NCBI RefSeq assembly: GCF_004363305.1
Contig: NZ_SNZA01000006.1
Span: 222,737 to 286,736, forward strand
Direction: 5' to 3'
Source: Marinomonas communis
GTDB taxonomy: Bacteria; Pseudomonadota; Gammaproteobacteria; Pseudomonadales; Marinomonadaceae
DNA: 64,000 nucleotides
Part shown: in pieces, positions 46,024 through 55,227 of the stretch
How positions within the stretch are numbered: position 1 is the first letter of the stretch
Layout: the number at the start of each line of letters is the position of its first letter
Position numbers and translations under genes: made by a program
Notes under the pieces: model-generated
Seen by the model: the letters and a program-made list of their open reading frames with translations, nothing else
Databases searched by the model: none
What the model was told of the DNA's origin: nothing

Positions 46024-47037
46024 TTAATGCCGAGTTAACAGTGCGTTCAATGAACATTGATGTATTTCATTAGGCGACACCCCAAAGTGACGCTTAAATG
46101 CTGCGCTGAAGTTATTTGGATGACTGTAACCCGCCATCAGTGCTGCTTCTGTAATGCTAATTTGTTCTTGATATAGCGCTTGGCAGGCTTGTGCTAAACG
46201 CTGTTTTCGTAAGTACTGAGTCAAGCTCATACCCAGATGATCGTGTGCATAGCGTTGTAGAGTAGCCGAGCTCATCCCCAGCTGATGGCCGATTTGTTCC
46301 AATGACATAGACCAGCTTTCTTCCTGCGCCAACAGCTGACAAAAGCGCAGTCCTTGGCGTGAATCATGTCCTGCTTGAGCTGTGCTTTGTTCTTCTATCG
46401 TTCCTAACCAAGACGCAATCAAAGACATAGCAAATGCTTCTCGGCCGAGCTTTGCCGATGCACTATCAATAGGGGCGTCCAGTAACTTCCTAGCATGTAG
46501 CCATAGATGCCTCGGTAGTGACCAATCACTAACCGATAAGTGCTCGGCTAGACGCTGTTCCAACGCTGCACTATTTAAGCCTTGCTCGGCAAACCACTTC
46601 GGAGACACTGAAACATACAAACCACAACGACGATCCCCATTACGAATGCTCATATGGCATGGTGCTGCATCGCGTACCGTGACCACTTTGGCGCGCTGAC
46701 TGTCTTTGCGAAACGTGACGGAATGGGGACCATATTTGAAGCGATTCTCCCCTTCAAAGAACAAAATAATGCGGACACAAGGCTCTATTTTTGTCTCCAC
46801 CATAAAGTCCTGCATGGCCACCGCATTGGTCATATGAATCACCACACCTGATGCACTTCGTTCTGTCAGAATCGATCCTTTTAACACGGGGTGCTTTGAG
46901 AGAATCCCACTCGGAGAAACTGGCTGCTTGGCTTGCTGTGACTGCGAAAAATGGTAGCGATTCACGTTAGGAGCATGCGCTCGCAACTCGGTTACGTTAA
47001 CGATTTGGTCTTTTAAGCGTGCGGTTTGTGTCATGGC
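46024..47037 (-). CDS. PchR-like AraC-family regulator of siderophore uptake
   Basis: Regulator of 337 residues. The N-terminal part is of the PchR/YbtA type (VIHMTNAVAMQDFMVETKIEPCVRIILFFEGE). The AraC double helix-turn-helix (LEQIGHQLGMSSATLQRYAHDHLGMSLTQYL, then AGYSHPNNFSAAFKRHFGVSPNEI) is at the C-terminus. Such regulators activate siderophore receptor genes when bound to the ferric siderophore. The ATG at 47037 has AGGAG upstream. It is divergent from the receptor gene and in operon order with the esterase. Confidence 0.88.
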   Translation of the reverse strand, partial: AMTQTARLKDQIVNVTELRAHAPNVNRYHFSQSQQAKQPVSPSGILSKHPVLKGSILTERSASGVVIHMTNAVAMQDFMVETKIEPCVRIILFFEGENRFKYGPHSVTFRKDSQRAKVVTVRDAAPCHMSIRNGDRRCGLYVSVSPKWFAEQGLNSAALEQRLAEHLSVSDWSLPRHLWLHARKLLDAPIDSASAKLGREAFAMSLIASWLGTIEEQSTAQAGHDSRQGLRFCQLLAQEESWSMSLEQIGHQLGMSSATLQRYAHDHLGMSLTQYLRKQRLAQACQALYQEQISITEAALMAGYSHPNNFSAAFKRHFGVSPNEIHQCSLNALLTRH

Positions 47038-47177
47038 TACTCCTGAGATGGTCATCCTAACGGACTCCACAAATGAGAACAGTTCGCTTCCTAGGAGTTG
47101 AGCTTTTTACATAGCGATGTGCGTGGTTCGCATAGGCGATAGGAAGCAAGGCTGTGGAATAATGGGCTCATTGAAAC

Positions 47178-47196
47178 CCAAATGCAAATCATTATC
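47178..47196. promoter_or_regulatory. Fur box
   Basis: The 19 bases here match the Fur consensus (GATAATGATAATCATTATC) at 14 positions, with a perfect right half. It lies 42 bases before the TonB receptor start and between it and the divergent PchR-like gene, so iron repression of one or both is likely. Confidence 0.8.
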
Positions 47197-47238
47197 TTTT
47201 GCAATCACAGTTTTATTACATTTGCCCGGAGAGCTACT

Positions 47239-49359
47239 ATGAAAGCCATTGCTGTAATTGGCGCCACATTACTGGTGCCATTTTCTATGACGGCCATCGC
47301 GGAAAGCGTTGCCAGCACTAACCGACTGTCTACCTTAACGGTGGAAGGTAATGCCTTATATGGCATGGAGTCATCAGAAAGCACAGAAGGCTACAGTGTT
47401 GACTCGGCTACTATCGGCACCAAGGCACCTGCTGCGCTTCGCGATATCCCGCAGTCCATTACTGTGCTGACCAATGATTATTTAGAAGATCGTGATTTGA
47501 CTCACTTAGATGATGTCGCCAAAGTGACTCCTGGGCTAAGAACATTATCCAATGATAGTGGCCGCTCCTCTATCTATTCACGTGGCTACGAATATGACGA
47601 ATACAATGTCGATGGTTTGCCTGCACCCATGGCGTCTATCAACGGTACACTGCCTTCTTTGTCAGCATTTGACCGTGTCGAAGTCATGCGAGGCCCATCA
47701 GGTTTATTCAATAGCACCAGTGAGCTGGGCGGCATCATTAACTTAGTACGTAAACGTGCAACCTACGACACACAAGGTTCCATTTCAGCAGGGCTAGGCA
47801 GCTGGGATCGCCACCAATTAAGCGCTGATGTGTCTGGAGCTTTAAACGAAGACGAAACGGTTCGCGGTCGAGTCGTCATTTCCGAAGAAAACATGCCGAA
47901 CGAAATCGACGGTAATGAAAACAAAGATCAAAGCATCTATGCGACCGTAGACACCGATCTGTCTGAATCGACTGAGCTCTCTGTCGCGGTACTCCATCAA
48001 AAGAAAGATATCTCACCTGCTAATGGCTACCCAACGTATTCTGATGGCACACTGGCTAACTGGGATCGATCCACTTTCTTAGGTGCCGATTGGAACGATT
48101 TCAATAACGAAATGACCGATGTGTTTGTCGACTTAACTCATGAGTTTGATAATGGTGGCTATGGCCGTATTGCCGCTCGCGCTTCGGATCGCTCTACTGA
48201 TTTCTACTACGCCTTTACTGGGTCTGCCCTAGCAACAGATGGCACGACCTCTCTGAACAGCACACAACGTGACCTAGAACAACAAACTCTAGCCATTGAT
48301 GCGAGCTACAGCCAGCCTTTCGCGACCTTTGGCAATATGAGTGAATTCGTTGTCGGTATGGATTACAAGGATTACGACACAGACTATCGAAGTGGCGCAA
48401 CACGCAACCTTGTCAGCAGTATCAACGTTAATAGTTTTGACTCATCATCCGTTGCTTACACTGCTCCGACTTATTCTTCTCGCGTTCAGTCTAGTGAGAA
48501 GGAAACTGGGACGTATGCGAAAGTAACCTTCCGCCCCATTGAGTCTTTAGCGCTGATTGGCGGGGGACGCTTTAGCTGGTATGACTTAAGCAATGATACA
48601 ACCACGCTTTCCACCGGAGCGGTGACCTCTAGCAGCTACGACGATAACGGACGCTTTACACCTTATGGTGGACTGGTTTACGACTTAGATGCTCACCATT
48701 CTTTCTACGCCAGCTACTCTGAGGTGTATAAGCCACAAACAGACATTGGTGAAGACGGCAAAATGATTGATCCACGTGTTGGTGATCAAGTCGAAGTCGG
48801 CATCAAAGGAAGCTATAACGATGGTCGTTTGAACAGCCGCTTTACCCTATTCCAACTGACGGATGATAATCGCGCCGCCAGTGTTACCGGTGAAGACTAT
48901 TCAGAAGCAACTGGCAAAACACGTGTTACAGGAGCTGAGCTGGAGTTAAGCGGTCACTATGAGCAATGGGAAATGATTGCGGGTTACACGTACATGGATA
49001 CCGAGAACCTAGAGGGCGATGCCAATACTTTGTTCATGCTGATGCCAAAACATACGATCAATGTATGGGGTACTTACACCCTAGAAGGCGACAATTTGCT
49101 TCAAGGTACGGAGTTAGGTTTGGGCATGACAGGGATGACTGAATTCTCACTGGCCCGTGGCTCGACGACGATCACGGCGCCAAGTTACGCAACCGTTGAT
49201 GCCAGCATTAGTAAAGACATCACTGAGAACTTGAATGTCTCGTTGAATGTGAACAACCTGTTCGACCGCAAGTACTATTCTCGCGTTGGTAGCACGACCA
49301 CATTTAACTTCTACGGCCCATCAAGAAACGCGATGTTGAAAGCAACCTACCGTTTCTAA
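47239..49359 (+). CDS. TonB-dependent siderophore receptor
   Basis: Outer-membrane receptor of 706 residues. The signal peptide (MKAIAVIGATLLVPFSMTAIAES) is followed by a plug domain (LRDIPQSITVLTNDYLEDR, YSRGYEYDEYNVDGLP, VMRGPSGLFNSTSELGGIINLVRKRA) and a 22-strand barrel ending FYGPSRNAMLKATYRF, with terminal Phe. The plug features are those of hydroxamate/catecholate siderophore receptors. The start at 47239 has GGAG upstream. A Fur box lies in its promoter. It is divergent from the regulator/esterase pair, and together they form a siderophore uptake locus. The specific siderophore cannot be told. Confidence 0.93.
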   Translation: MKAIAVIGATLLVPFSMTAIAESVASTNRLSTLTVEGNALYGMESSESTEGYSVDSATIGTKAPAALRDIPQSITVLTNDYLEDRDLTHLDDVAKVTPGLRTLSNDSGRSSIYSRGYEYDEYNVDGLPAPMASINGTLPSLSAFDRVEVMRGPSGLFNSTSELGGIINLVRKRATYDTQGSISAGLGSWDRHQLSADVSGALNEDETVRGRVVISEENMPNEIDGNENKDQSIYATVDTDLSESTELSVAVLHQKKDISPANGYPTYSDGTLANWDRSTFLGADWNDFNNEMTDVFVDLTHEFDNGGYGRIAARASDRSTDFYYAFTGSALATDGTTSLNSTQRDLEQQTLAIDASYSQPFATFGNMSEFVVGMDYKDYDTDYRSGATRNLVSSINVNSFDSSSVAYTAPTYSSRVQSSEKETGTYAKVTFRPIESLALIGGGRFSWYDLSNDTTTLSTGAVTSSSYDDNGRFTPYGGLVYDLDAHHSFYASYSEVYKPQTDIGEDGKMIDPRVGDQVEVGIKGSYNDGRLNSRFTLFQLTDDNRAASVTGEDYSEATGKTRVTGAELELSGHYEQWEMIAGYTYMDTENLEGDANTLFMLMPKHTINVWGTYTLEGDNLLQGTELGLGMTGMTEFSLARGSTTITAPSYATVDASISKDITENLNVSLNVNNLFDRKYYSRVGSTTTFNFYGPSRNAMLKATYRF

Positions 49360-49372
49360 ATCTCTGTCCTCA

Positions 49373-49398
49373 CGGGCCAAGCATCTATGCTTGGCCCG
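49373..49398. terminator. Hairpin between convergent receptor and kinase genes
   Basis: CGGGCCAAGCAT and ATGCTTGGCCCG form a perfect 12-bp inverted repeat separated by two bases. There is no T tract. Confidence 0.65.
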
Positions 49399-49404
49399 CT
49401 GACG

Positions 49405-50778
49405 TCATGCAGCATGTTCGAGAGGCAGTTTTATTTGGAAGTGAACACCATTTTGAGAAGACGGTTCTAAACGAATTTCACCGCCCAGCTTTTGCGTAAT
49501 AAGGTTGAAGGTAATCGACATTCCTAAACCTGAGCCACCATTAGCTCTGTTTGTCGTATAGAACGGCTCAAATACCCGTCGCGCCACCTCTTCATCCATT
49601 CCCATACCGTTATCTCGATAATCTAAAATAATGCCGTTACCGGACTGCTTGGCCGAAATATAAATCTCATAGTCGCGATCATTACCTTTAAAACCATGGG
49701 TGCAACTGTTACTCACCAAGTTGGTGATCACTTGGTCTATCGCACCAGAATAAGTAACTAACGATAGTTCATCTGGGATCGTTGTAAAAATCTGAACATT
49801 TCTGTTTTTATACATTGGGTTTAAGCTGGTTAACAAGGCATCAATTGATTCTTTTAAGACGACTTTCTCCACCACGCTTGAGCTTTGTCCCACGGCGGTT
49901 TTCTTAAAATCAGACACCAATTTCGCTGCACGATCCATGTTAGATCTGGCAATCATGTGAGCAGAATCGAACTCAGATAAGAAATTGGTAAAACTGTTTT
50001 CGTCCAAATTGCCCTGTTCATAATCCTTACGTAGTCGGTCAACTTCCTCTTTAATATGACTAAGAGAAGTAATTGCCACACCCAAAGGGGTATTCACTTC
50101 ATGGGCAACGCCTGATACCAAGCCACCTAACGCCGCCATTTTTTCCGTCTCAATAAGGTGAGCTTGTGTATTCTTTAACTCATCTAGGGTCTGATTTAGC
50201 TCTTGGGTGCGCTCTATAACCTTTCCTTCAAGCTCAGCATTAGCTTCTCGCAAAGCTTGCTCAAGTTCAGCACGCTGGGCAGACGAGATCGCCCGACCAT
50301 AGAGGTCAGACAAAGCGCCAGAAAACGTGGCTTCATCGTCTGTCCAATCGCGGTCCTGCTCATTCCCTTCGGTACAAATTATGCCGATCATTTTTCCGCG
50401 ATGGCGAATAGGTGTATCCAGCATACTGCCTATTCCCAATGGTTTTAGATAAGAATCAATGAACTCCGCTGTGACAGGATCCGTTAAGGCATTGCTGATG
50501 CGAATCGCACGCTCTTCATCCAGAGCCTTAAAATAGGTTGGAAAATCAGCACGGGTTAATACGATGTCTTCAACTTCCGTATTGTTATGAACATCGATTA
50601 GTAGCTTACAGACGATGGATTCATTGTCCTCACCCAGTAACCAAATGCCAGTTCGATTAACTCCCAGTCCTTCAATTACACAGTCCAATATCAAACGCGC
50701 GGCGCGATCAAGATCTCCATCGTCGATATACTCTGATTGAGATACGCGCAATAAAATATTTTCGAGTTCAATGTTCAA
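49405..50778 (-). CDS. GAF-domain sensor histidine kinase
   Basis: Cytoplasmic histidine kinase of about 457 residues. It has an N-terminal GAF domain (about 20-170), a coiled coil with LEGKVIERTQELNQTLDEL, the phospho-acceptor His in SGVAHEVNTPLGVAITSL and an ATPase domain with NLVSNSCTHGFK, DYRDNGMGM and GSGLGMSITFNLI. The GTG at 50811 lies inside the previous gene and is unlikely. The TTG at 50778, with GAGAGG seven bases upstream, is the probable start. It follows the HD-GYP response regulator by 13 bases, and the two should form a two-component system. Confidence 0.88.
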   Translation of the reverse strand: MNIELENILLRVSQSEYIDDGDLDRAARLILDCVIEGLGVNRTGIWLLGEDNESIVCKLLIDVHNNTEVEDIVLTRADFPTYFKALDEERAIRISNALTDPVTAEFIDSYLKPLGIGSMLDTPIRHRGKMIGIICTEGNEQDRDWTDDEATFSGALSDLYGRAISSAQRAELEQALREANAELEGKVIERTQELNQTLDELKNTQAHLIETEKMAALGGLVSGVAHEVNTPLGVAITSLSHIKEEVDRLRKDYEQGNLDENSFTNFLSEFDSAHMIARSNMDRAAKLVSDFKKTAVGQSSSVVEKVVLKESIDALLTSLNPMYKNRNVQIFTTIPDELSLVTYSGAIDQVITNLVSNSCTHGFKGNDRDYEIYISAKQSGNGIILDYRDNGMGMDEEVARRVFEPFYTTNRANGGSGLGMSITFNLITQKLGGEIRLEPSSQNGVHFQIKLPLEHAA

Positions 50779-50791
50779 AACCCACCTCTCA

Positions 50792-52351
50792 TTAATCAGG
50801 GAATTGATCACGGAGCTTCATGATGTCATCAAAGTGCTCGATGGCAATGTCACATAAGGCTGGATCAAAGTGCTGGCCTCGTTCTTCATGAAGAAGCTCT
50901 AAGATGCGTTCGTTGGACCATGGCTCTTTGTAAGCACGTCGTGCAGCCAGAGCGTCAATAACATCCGCTATTGCCATGATACGCCCTTCAATTGGGATGT
51001 CTTCTGCAGCCAGTCCCGCAGGGTAACCCTTGCCGTTCCATTTCTCATGGTGGTTAAGTGCAATACTTGCCCCCACCAAAGGTAAAGCCTTTTTCGAATG
51101 ACAAAGTAAGTCATATCCAACTTGCGCGTGGGTCTGCATGGTAGTCCACTCGTCAATGTCTAACTTAGCTGGCTTGTGTAAAATATGTTCTGGAATCGCA
51201 ATTTTTCCGATGTCATGCATCGGTGTTGCATGTTTAATCAAAGAAACCATGGCCTCATTTAGGCCATATTTGCGGGCTAAGAACTCACTGATCAGAGACA
51301 CACGACGAACATGGCAGCCAGTTTCTTTACTTCTTTGTTCAATGGCCTCACCAAGAATAAACATAAGCTCTTGCTGTGTGCGCTCAACCTCTTCACGTCG
51401 AGTTAAACTTTCGAAGATGATGATAGCTTTGGTGAGCAGTACATTAAGCAACTTGCGTGTCAAGGAACTCAATGGAAGCTCATGGGATACGGACACAGAA
51501 CACTCATTTGTTTGAGATAGGCGCGTAAAACAAGTAAAGCTGTTATCGGTTTGCACATCGGATTCAAGTTCCATAGCTAGCTTCAAGCTGGCACTGGCAG
51601 ATTTTGGGTATGGGTCATCATCTGAATCCGTTAAAAGCGTGAAGTCGGTACCATCATGGTACATTTTTAGCGTTTCAAGCTGATCGAGCACATTACGACT
51701 CTTGTAATGCAAACTGATACTGATATTGTCGTCAGACGTAAGCTTTTTAACCTCATCTAAGACCTGCATACAGTAGCTTTCACTGTTGTGTGACTGAAGC
51801 ACGCGAGTAGTCGCATTAACCACATCTTCAAGCCCTTTGTGCCCTTGCTCTACCTCTTTAATATCTCGATATGAGCGAATCGCAGAATAAATTGTCGTCT
51901 TTAGGCGGGTAGAATTTAACTCAGTTTTATTTTTATAGTCGTTAATATCGTAGTTACGAATAACATCTTCTTCAGGGGCTTGACCAGGCTGTCCAGTACG
52001 AAGTACCAACCGAGTTGAGGTATTTTTGTGACTTTCACGGATCCATTTAACGAGATCCAGACCTGCATGATCGTTTTCCATAACAACATCGACCATGGCA
52101 ATCGCGATATCGGAGTGCTCTTCAAACAGCTGCATTGCTTCTTTTGCTGAGTGAGCTTTCAAAAATACAAGTGGTCGGTCATCCACTTGAAGGCGTTTCA
52201 GCACCATCTCAGATACAGCGATGATGTCATCTTCGTCATCAATTAACGCAACCTTCCATGGCTCAACAGCAGTTCTTTCTAGCTTCTGAGCAATGGCTTG
52301 CGGCGCTAAAGAGGCTTGAGGCGTTTTTTTCGAAAATAATGGATTTGGCAT
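50792..52351 (-). CDS. HD-GYP response regulator, cyclic di-GMP phosphodiesterase
   Basis: Protein of 519 residues. The receiver domain (about 35-165) has VALIDDEDD and the acceptor Asp in AMVDVVMEND, with Lys in DYKNKTEL. A DUF3369 sensor-like domain (about 180-335) follows, then an HD-GYP domain with HDIGKIAIPEHIL, a second His-rich block NHHEKWNGKGYP (the GYP motif) and ADVIDALAARRAYKEPW. It should hydrolyse cyclic di-GMP to GMP, controlled by phosphorylation from the kinase encoded next to it. REC-DUF3369-HD(-GYP) is a known architecture. Confidence 0.9.
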   Translation of the reverse strand: MPNPLFSKKTPQASLAPQAIAQKLERTAVEPWKVALIDDEDDIIAVSEMVLKRLQVDDRPLVFLKAHSAKEAMQLFEEHSDIAIAMVDVVMENDHAGLDLVKWIRESHKNTSTRLVLRTGQPGQAPEEDVIRNYDINDYKNKTELNSTRLKTTIYSAIRSYRDIKEVEQGHKGLEDVVNATTRVLQSHNSESYCMQVLDEVKKLTSDDNISISLHYKSRNVLDQLETLKMYHDGTDFTLLTDSDDDPYPKSASASLKLAMELESDVQTDNSFTCFTRLSQTNECSVSVSHELPLSSLTRKLLNVLLTKAIIIFESLTRREEVERTQQELMFILGEAIEQRSKETGCHVRRVSLISEFLARKYGLNEAMVSLIKHATPMHDIGKIAIPEHILHKPAKLDIDEWTTMQTHAQVGYDLLCHSKKALPLVGASIALNHHEKWNGKGYPAGLAAEDIPIEGRIMAIADVIDALAARRAYKEPWSNERILELLHEERGQHFDPALCDIAIEHFDDIMKLRDQFPD

Positions 52352-52660
52352 ATTGAACCAACCTTTGCAAAATTAGGCATTCCTAAAAGATAATGTCTAA
52401 ATATTGGTCAGAGAGTGCGTTTTGGTCAATTTATAAACTGAATTTAATCGTTTCAAAACGTTGCATAATGTAGAGCACTGCAAAGAAACGCATCTGCACC
52501 AATTGGACTAAATTACTAAAAACAGAGCACAATCAACGACGTAACCAGCATCTTCCCTTTTACGACATATACATGCATGATTTTGCCAAAGTTTGAGTCA
52601 AAACCTTCCACATCCAAAGCACTGAACTTATCATGACGCTTTTACCATTTTGGAGTCGTC
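52352..52660. other. 309-bp non-coding interval
   Basis: This is the divergent region between the HD-GYP gene and the NTF2-like gene. I find no open frame, hairpin or recognisable operator. The only clear element is TTGGAG, a ribosome-binding site eight bases before the NTF2-like start. Confidence 0.6.
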
Positions 52661-53068
52661 ATGCGCCAAGCCACTGTTCAGTTACTGCAGAAATACTACG
52701 AAGCCTTCAATGCTCAAGATATGGATACGTTCCTGTCTCTGCTAACGGATGACGTAATACACGACATCAACCAAGGCGATCGTGAAGTAGGCAAGGATAC
52801 GTTCTCTGCGTTTATGGACCGCATGAACAAAAACTACAAAGAAACCATCGTAGATATTGTCGTGATGTCTAACGAAGCGGGTGACCGTGCCGCGGTTGAG
52901 TTCACGGTACTAGGTGAATATCTAGCGACTGACGAAGGTTTGCCAGAAGCTAACGGCCAGACTTACAAACTTCCAGCGGGTGCCTTCTTCGATATCCGCG
53001 ATGGCAAAGTGGCGCGCGTCACCAACTACTACAACCTAGAAGACTGGATCGCTCAAGTTTCTGCGTAA
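52661..53068 (+). CDS. NTF2-like (SnoaL/ketosteroid-isomerase-related) protein
   Basis: Small protein of 135 residues with the cone-shaped NTF2 fold: helix LLQKYYEAFNAQDMDTFLSLLTDDVIHDINQGDREVGKD, then strands ending in GAFFDIRDGKVARVTNYYN. Such proteins are isomerases, hydratases or ligand-binding partners. It is the first gene of a three-gene operon with a GNAT acetyltransferase (39 bases later) and a nitrilase-family hydrolase. Its role in that set is unknown; nothing in the sequence fixes a substrate. Confidence 0.78.
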   Translation: MRQATVQLLQKYYEAFNAQDMDTFLSLLTDDVIHDINQGDREVGKDTFSAFMDRMNKNYKETIVDIVVMSNEAGDRAAVEFTVLGEYLATDEGLPEANGQTYKLPAGAFFDIRDGKVARVTNYYNLEDWIAQVSA

Positions 53069-53107
53069 GCCTTATCTTCTTAAGATTTTAGATAGACAGG
53101 AACGCCC

Positions 53108-53713
53108 ATGCTGACATTCCAACGACTCTCTGGCCCAACCTTGAATCAATATATTGATGAGCTGGCACAGCTGCGTATGCAGGTGTTTCGGGACTTTCCT
53201 TATCTCTATGATGGGGACTTGGCCTACGAAGCACGCTATTTAAAAACCTACATCGAAGCGCCTGACAGCGTCATTGTATTGGCGTTTGATGGCGATAAAG
53301 TCGTTGGAGCCTCCACTGGCGTGCCACTGCGTCACGAAATGGATGAAGTTAAGCAACCATTTCTGGATGCAGGTTTAAACATCGATGAGATCTTTTATTG
53401 CGGCGAATCAGTTTTATTATCCGAATACCGTGGTCAAGGCGCTGGAGTGGCTTTTTTCAATCACCGAGAGGCCCATGCTGAAAGCCTAGAGGGCATGAAA
53501 TATTCCTGTTTCTGCGCTGTACAGCGTCCCGATAACCATCCTGCCCGTCCTGCAGATTATCAGCCATTGGATCAGTTCTGGCGTAATCGTGGTTACGAAA
53601 AGCGTTCTGAGCTCGCCACTCACTTTAGCTGGAAAGAAGTCGGCGAAAGCGAAGAGTCATTGAAACCCATGACCTTTTGGATGAAACCTTTAACAAACAC
53701 AGAACGATTATGA
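53108..53713 (+). CDS. GNAT-family N-acetyltransferase
   Basis: Acetyl-CoA-dependent acetyltransferase of 201 residues. The first strands are VIVLAFDGDKVVGASTGVPL, and the pyrophosphate-binding motif is degraded to LLSEYRGQGAGVAFFNHREAHA (RGQGAG), followed by a helix. The last four bases overlap the start of the nitrilase-family gene. In other bacteria and in eukaryotes the two domains occur fused as one polypeptide (B. subtilis YhcX-type). Here they are split, which supports a common pathway. The substrate is unknown. Confidence 0.8.
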   Translation: MLTFQRLSGPTLNQYIDELAQLRMQVFRDFPYLYDGDLAYEARYLKTYIEAPDSVIVLAFDGDKVVGASTGVPLRHEMDEVKQPFLDAGLNIDEIFYCGESVLLSEYRGQGAGVAFFNHREAHAESLEGMKYSCFCAVQRPDNHPARPADYQPLDQFWRNRGYEKRSELATHFSWKEVGESEESLKPMTFWMKPLTNTERL

Positions 53714-54588
53714 GCGCATTTAAACTGGCCGCGGCTCAATACGACATTGGCTTCTTTAACCGTTGGGAAGAGTTTGCAGACAAGCTTGAAAGCTGGGTGA
53801 GCCAAGCGGCACAGCAAGATGCCAAGTTATTGGTGTTTCCTGAATACGGCAGTATGGAACTGGCCTCTTTATTTGGCGAGAAGGTTTACAAAGACCTAAA
53901 TCTACAACTGCATGAAATGCAGTCTATCCTGCCACAATTCCATGATCTGCACACTGAATTGGCTAAGCGCCACGATGTCATGATCTTGGCCAGCTCGTTT
54001 CCAACAATTCAAGACAATGGCACCTTCTTAAACCGCGCTAACCTGTTCGGTCCAAGCGGTTTAATTGGCTTCCAAGACAAGCTAACCATGACCCGCTTCG
54101 AAAACGAGCAATGGCACATCACGGGTGGCGACCAGATCAAAGTCATCGACACCGACCTTGGCCGTGTGGGCGTTCATATTTGCTACGATTCAGAGTTCCC
54201 CATGATTGCCAACCAGCAAGTAGCGGCAGGTGCAGATCTATTACTTGTACCAAGCTGCACCGACACCGAAGCGGGTTTCCACCGTGTGCGCATTGGTTGT
54301 CAGGCTCGCGCCTTAGAAAACCAATGCTATGTGGTGCAATCTCCAACCGTTGGTCATGCGTCTTGGTCTGAGGCGGTTGATATCAACACTGGCCGCGCGA
54401 GCGTTTATACACCCGTGGATTATGGTTTCCCTAATAATGGTATCTTGGCACAAGGTGACACAGATGACGCTGGCTGGATCTTTGCCACCGTTGACCTTGC
54501 TGAAATAGCCCGCATCCGTGACGAAGGACAGGTATTTAACTACCGTGACTGGCCGAAGCAGTTTGAACTTAAAGGCCCAAAGGGTTGA
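53710..54588 (+). CDS. Nitrilase-superfamily carbon-nitrogen hydrolase
   Basis: Amidase-type enzyme of 292 residues. The catalytic triad is intact at E45 (VFPEYGS), K124 (FQDKLTM) and C158 (VHICYDSEFP). The C-terminal region carries the family's NQCYVVQSPTVG and NNGILAQGDTDDAGWIFATVDL segments. The subfamily is the one often fused to GNAT domains (YhcX-like), and here it is separate but overlaps the GNAT gene by 4 bases (ATGA). The natural substrate is not known. A linear-amide hydrolysis coupled to acetylation is an inference. Confidence 0.85.
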   Translation: MSAFKLAAAQYDIGFFNRWEEFADKLESWVSQAAQQDAKLLVFPEYGSMELASLFGEKVYKDLNLQLHEMQSILPQFHDLHTELAKRHDVMILASSFPTIQDNGTFLNRANLFGPSGLIGFQDKLTMTRFENEQWHITGGDQIKVIDTDLGRVGVHICYDSEFPMIANQQVAAGADLLLVPSCTDTEAGFHRVRIGCQARALENQCYVVQSPTVGHASWSEAVDINTGRASVYTPVDYGFPNNGILAQGDTDDAGWIFATVDLAEIARIRDEGQVFNYRDWPKQFELKGPKG

Positions 54589-54681
54589 TCTGGAAGCTCT
54601 CTAGTCTGAAGAACTTCCCCATCAGTTCTTATTTAGGAGTACAATGCGCGCCATCTTTTCTGAACTAGTAGAATTCCAAAA

Positions 54682-55227
54682 ATGGCTATCAAAGCAACGA
54701 TTTACAAAGCCTCTGTGCAAGTGTCGGACATGGATCGACACCATTACCAAAGTTACGATTTAACCCTAGCGCTGCACCCTTCTGAAACCGAAGAACGCAT
54801 GATGACACGCCTAGCTGCGTTTGCATTATTAGCTGATGAGAAAGAAGGCGATGAGCAGTTGTCGTTCACCAAAGGGTTGAGCACCGATGACGAGCCGGAT
54901 CTATGGCAGAAGAATTTCTCAGATGAGATTTTGCTGTGGGTAGAGCTTGGTCAGCCGGATGAAAAACGTCTGCGTAAAGCCTGCGGTCGCGCAAAAGATG
55001 TCGTGGTCGTGAACTACAACGATAAGTCAGATATCTGGTGGGAGCAGAACAAAGGCAAAACCAGCCGTTTTGATAATCTGCGTGTTCTTCAGTTCGCAGA
55101 ATCTGAAATCCAAGCACTGGAAGGGTTGTGTGCTCGTACCATGCAGTTAAACGTTACTATCCAAGACGGTGAGATGTGGATCTCAAGTGAACAAGGCGAG
55201 TGCGCGCTGCATCCTACATGGCGCTAA
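54682..55227 (+). CDS. yaeQ: YaeQ family protein
   Basis: Protein of 181 residues of the YaeQ family, a PD-(D/E)XK-like nuclease fold. It begins MAIKATIYKASVQVSDMDRHHYQSY and has EERMMTRLAAFALLADE and LWVELGQPDEKRLRKACGRA, which carry the conserved acidic/Lys residues of the fold. YaeQ was linked by homology to suppression of hemolysin expression defects, but no activity is established. It is convergent with the yqjK-like gene, the two stop codons overlapping by 3 bases. Confidence 0.9.
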   Translation: MAIKATIYKASVQVSDMDRHHYQSYDLTLALHPSETEERMMTRLAAFALLADEKEGDEQLSFTKGLSTDDEPDLWQKNFSDEILLWVELGQPDEKRLRKACGRAKDVVVVNYNDKSDIWWEQNKGKTSRFDNLRVLQFAESEIQALEGLCARTMQLNVTIQDGEMWISSEQGECALHPTWR

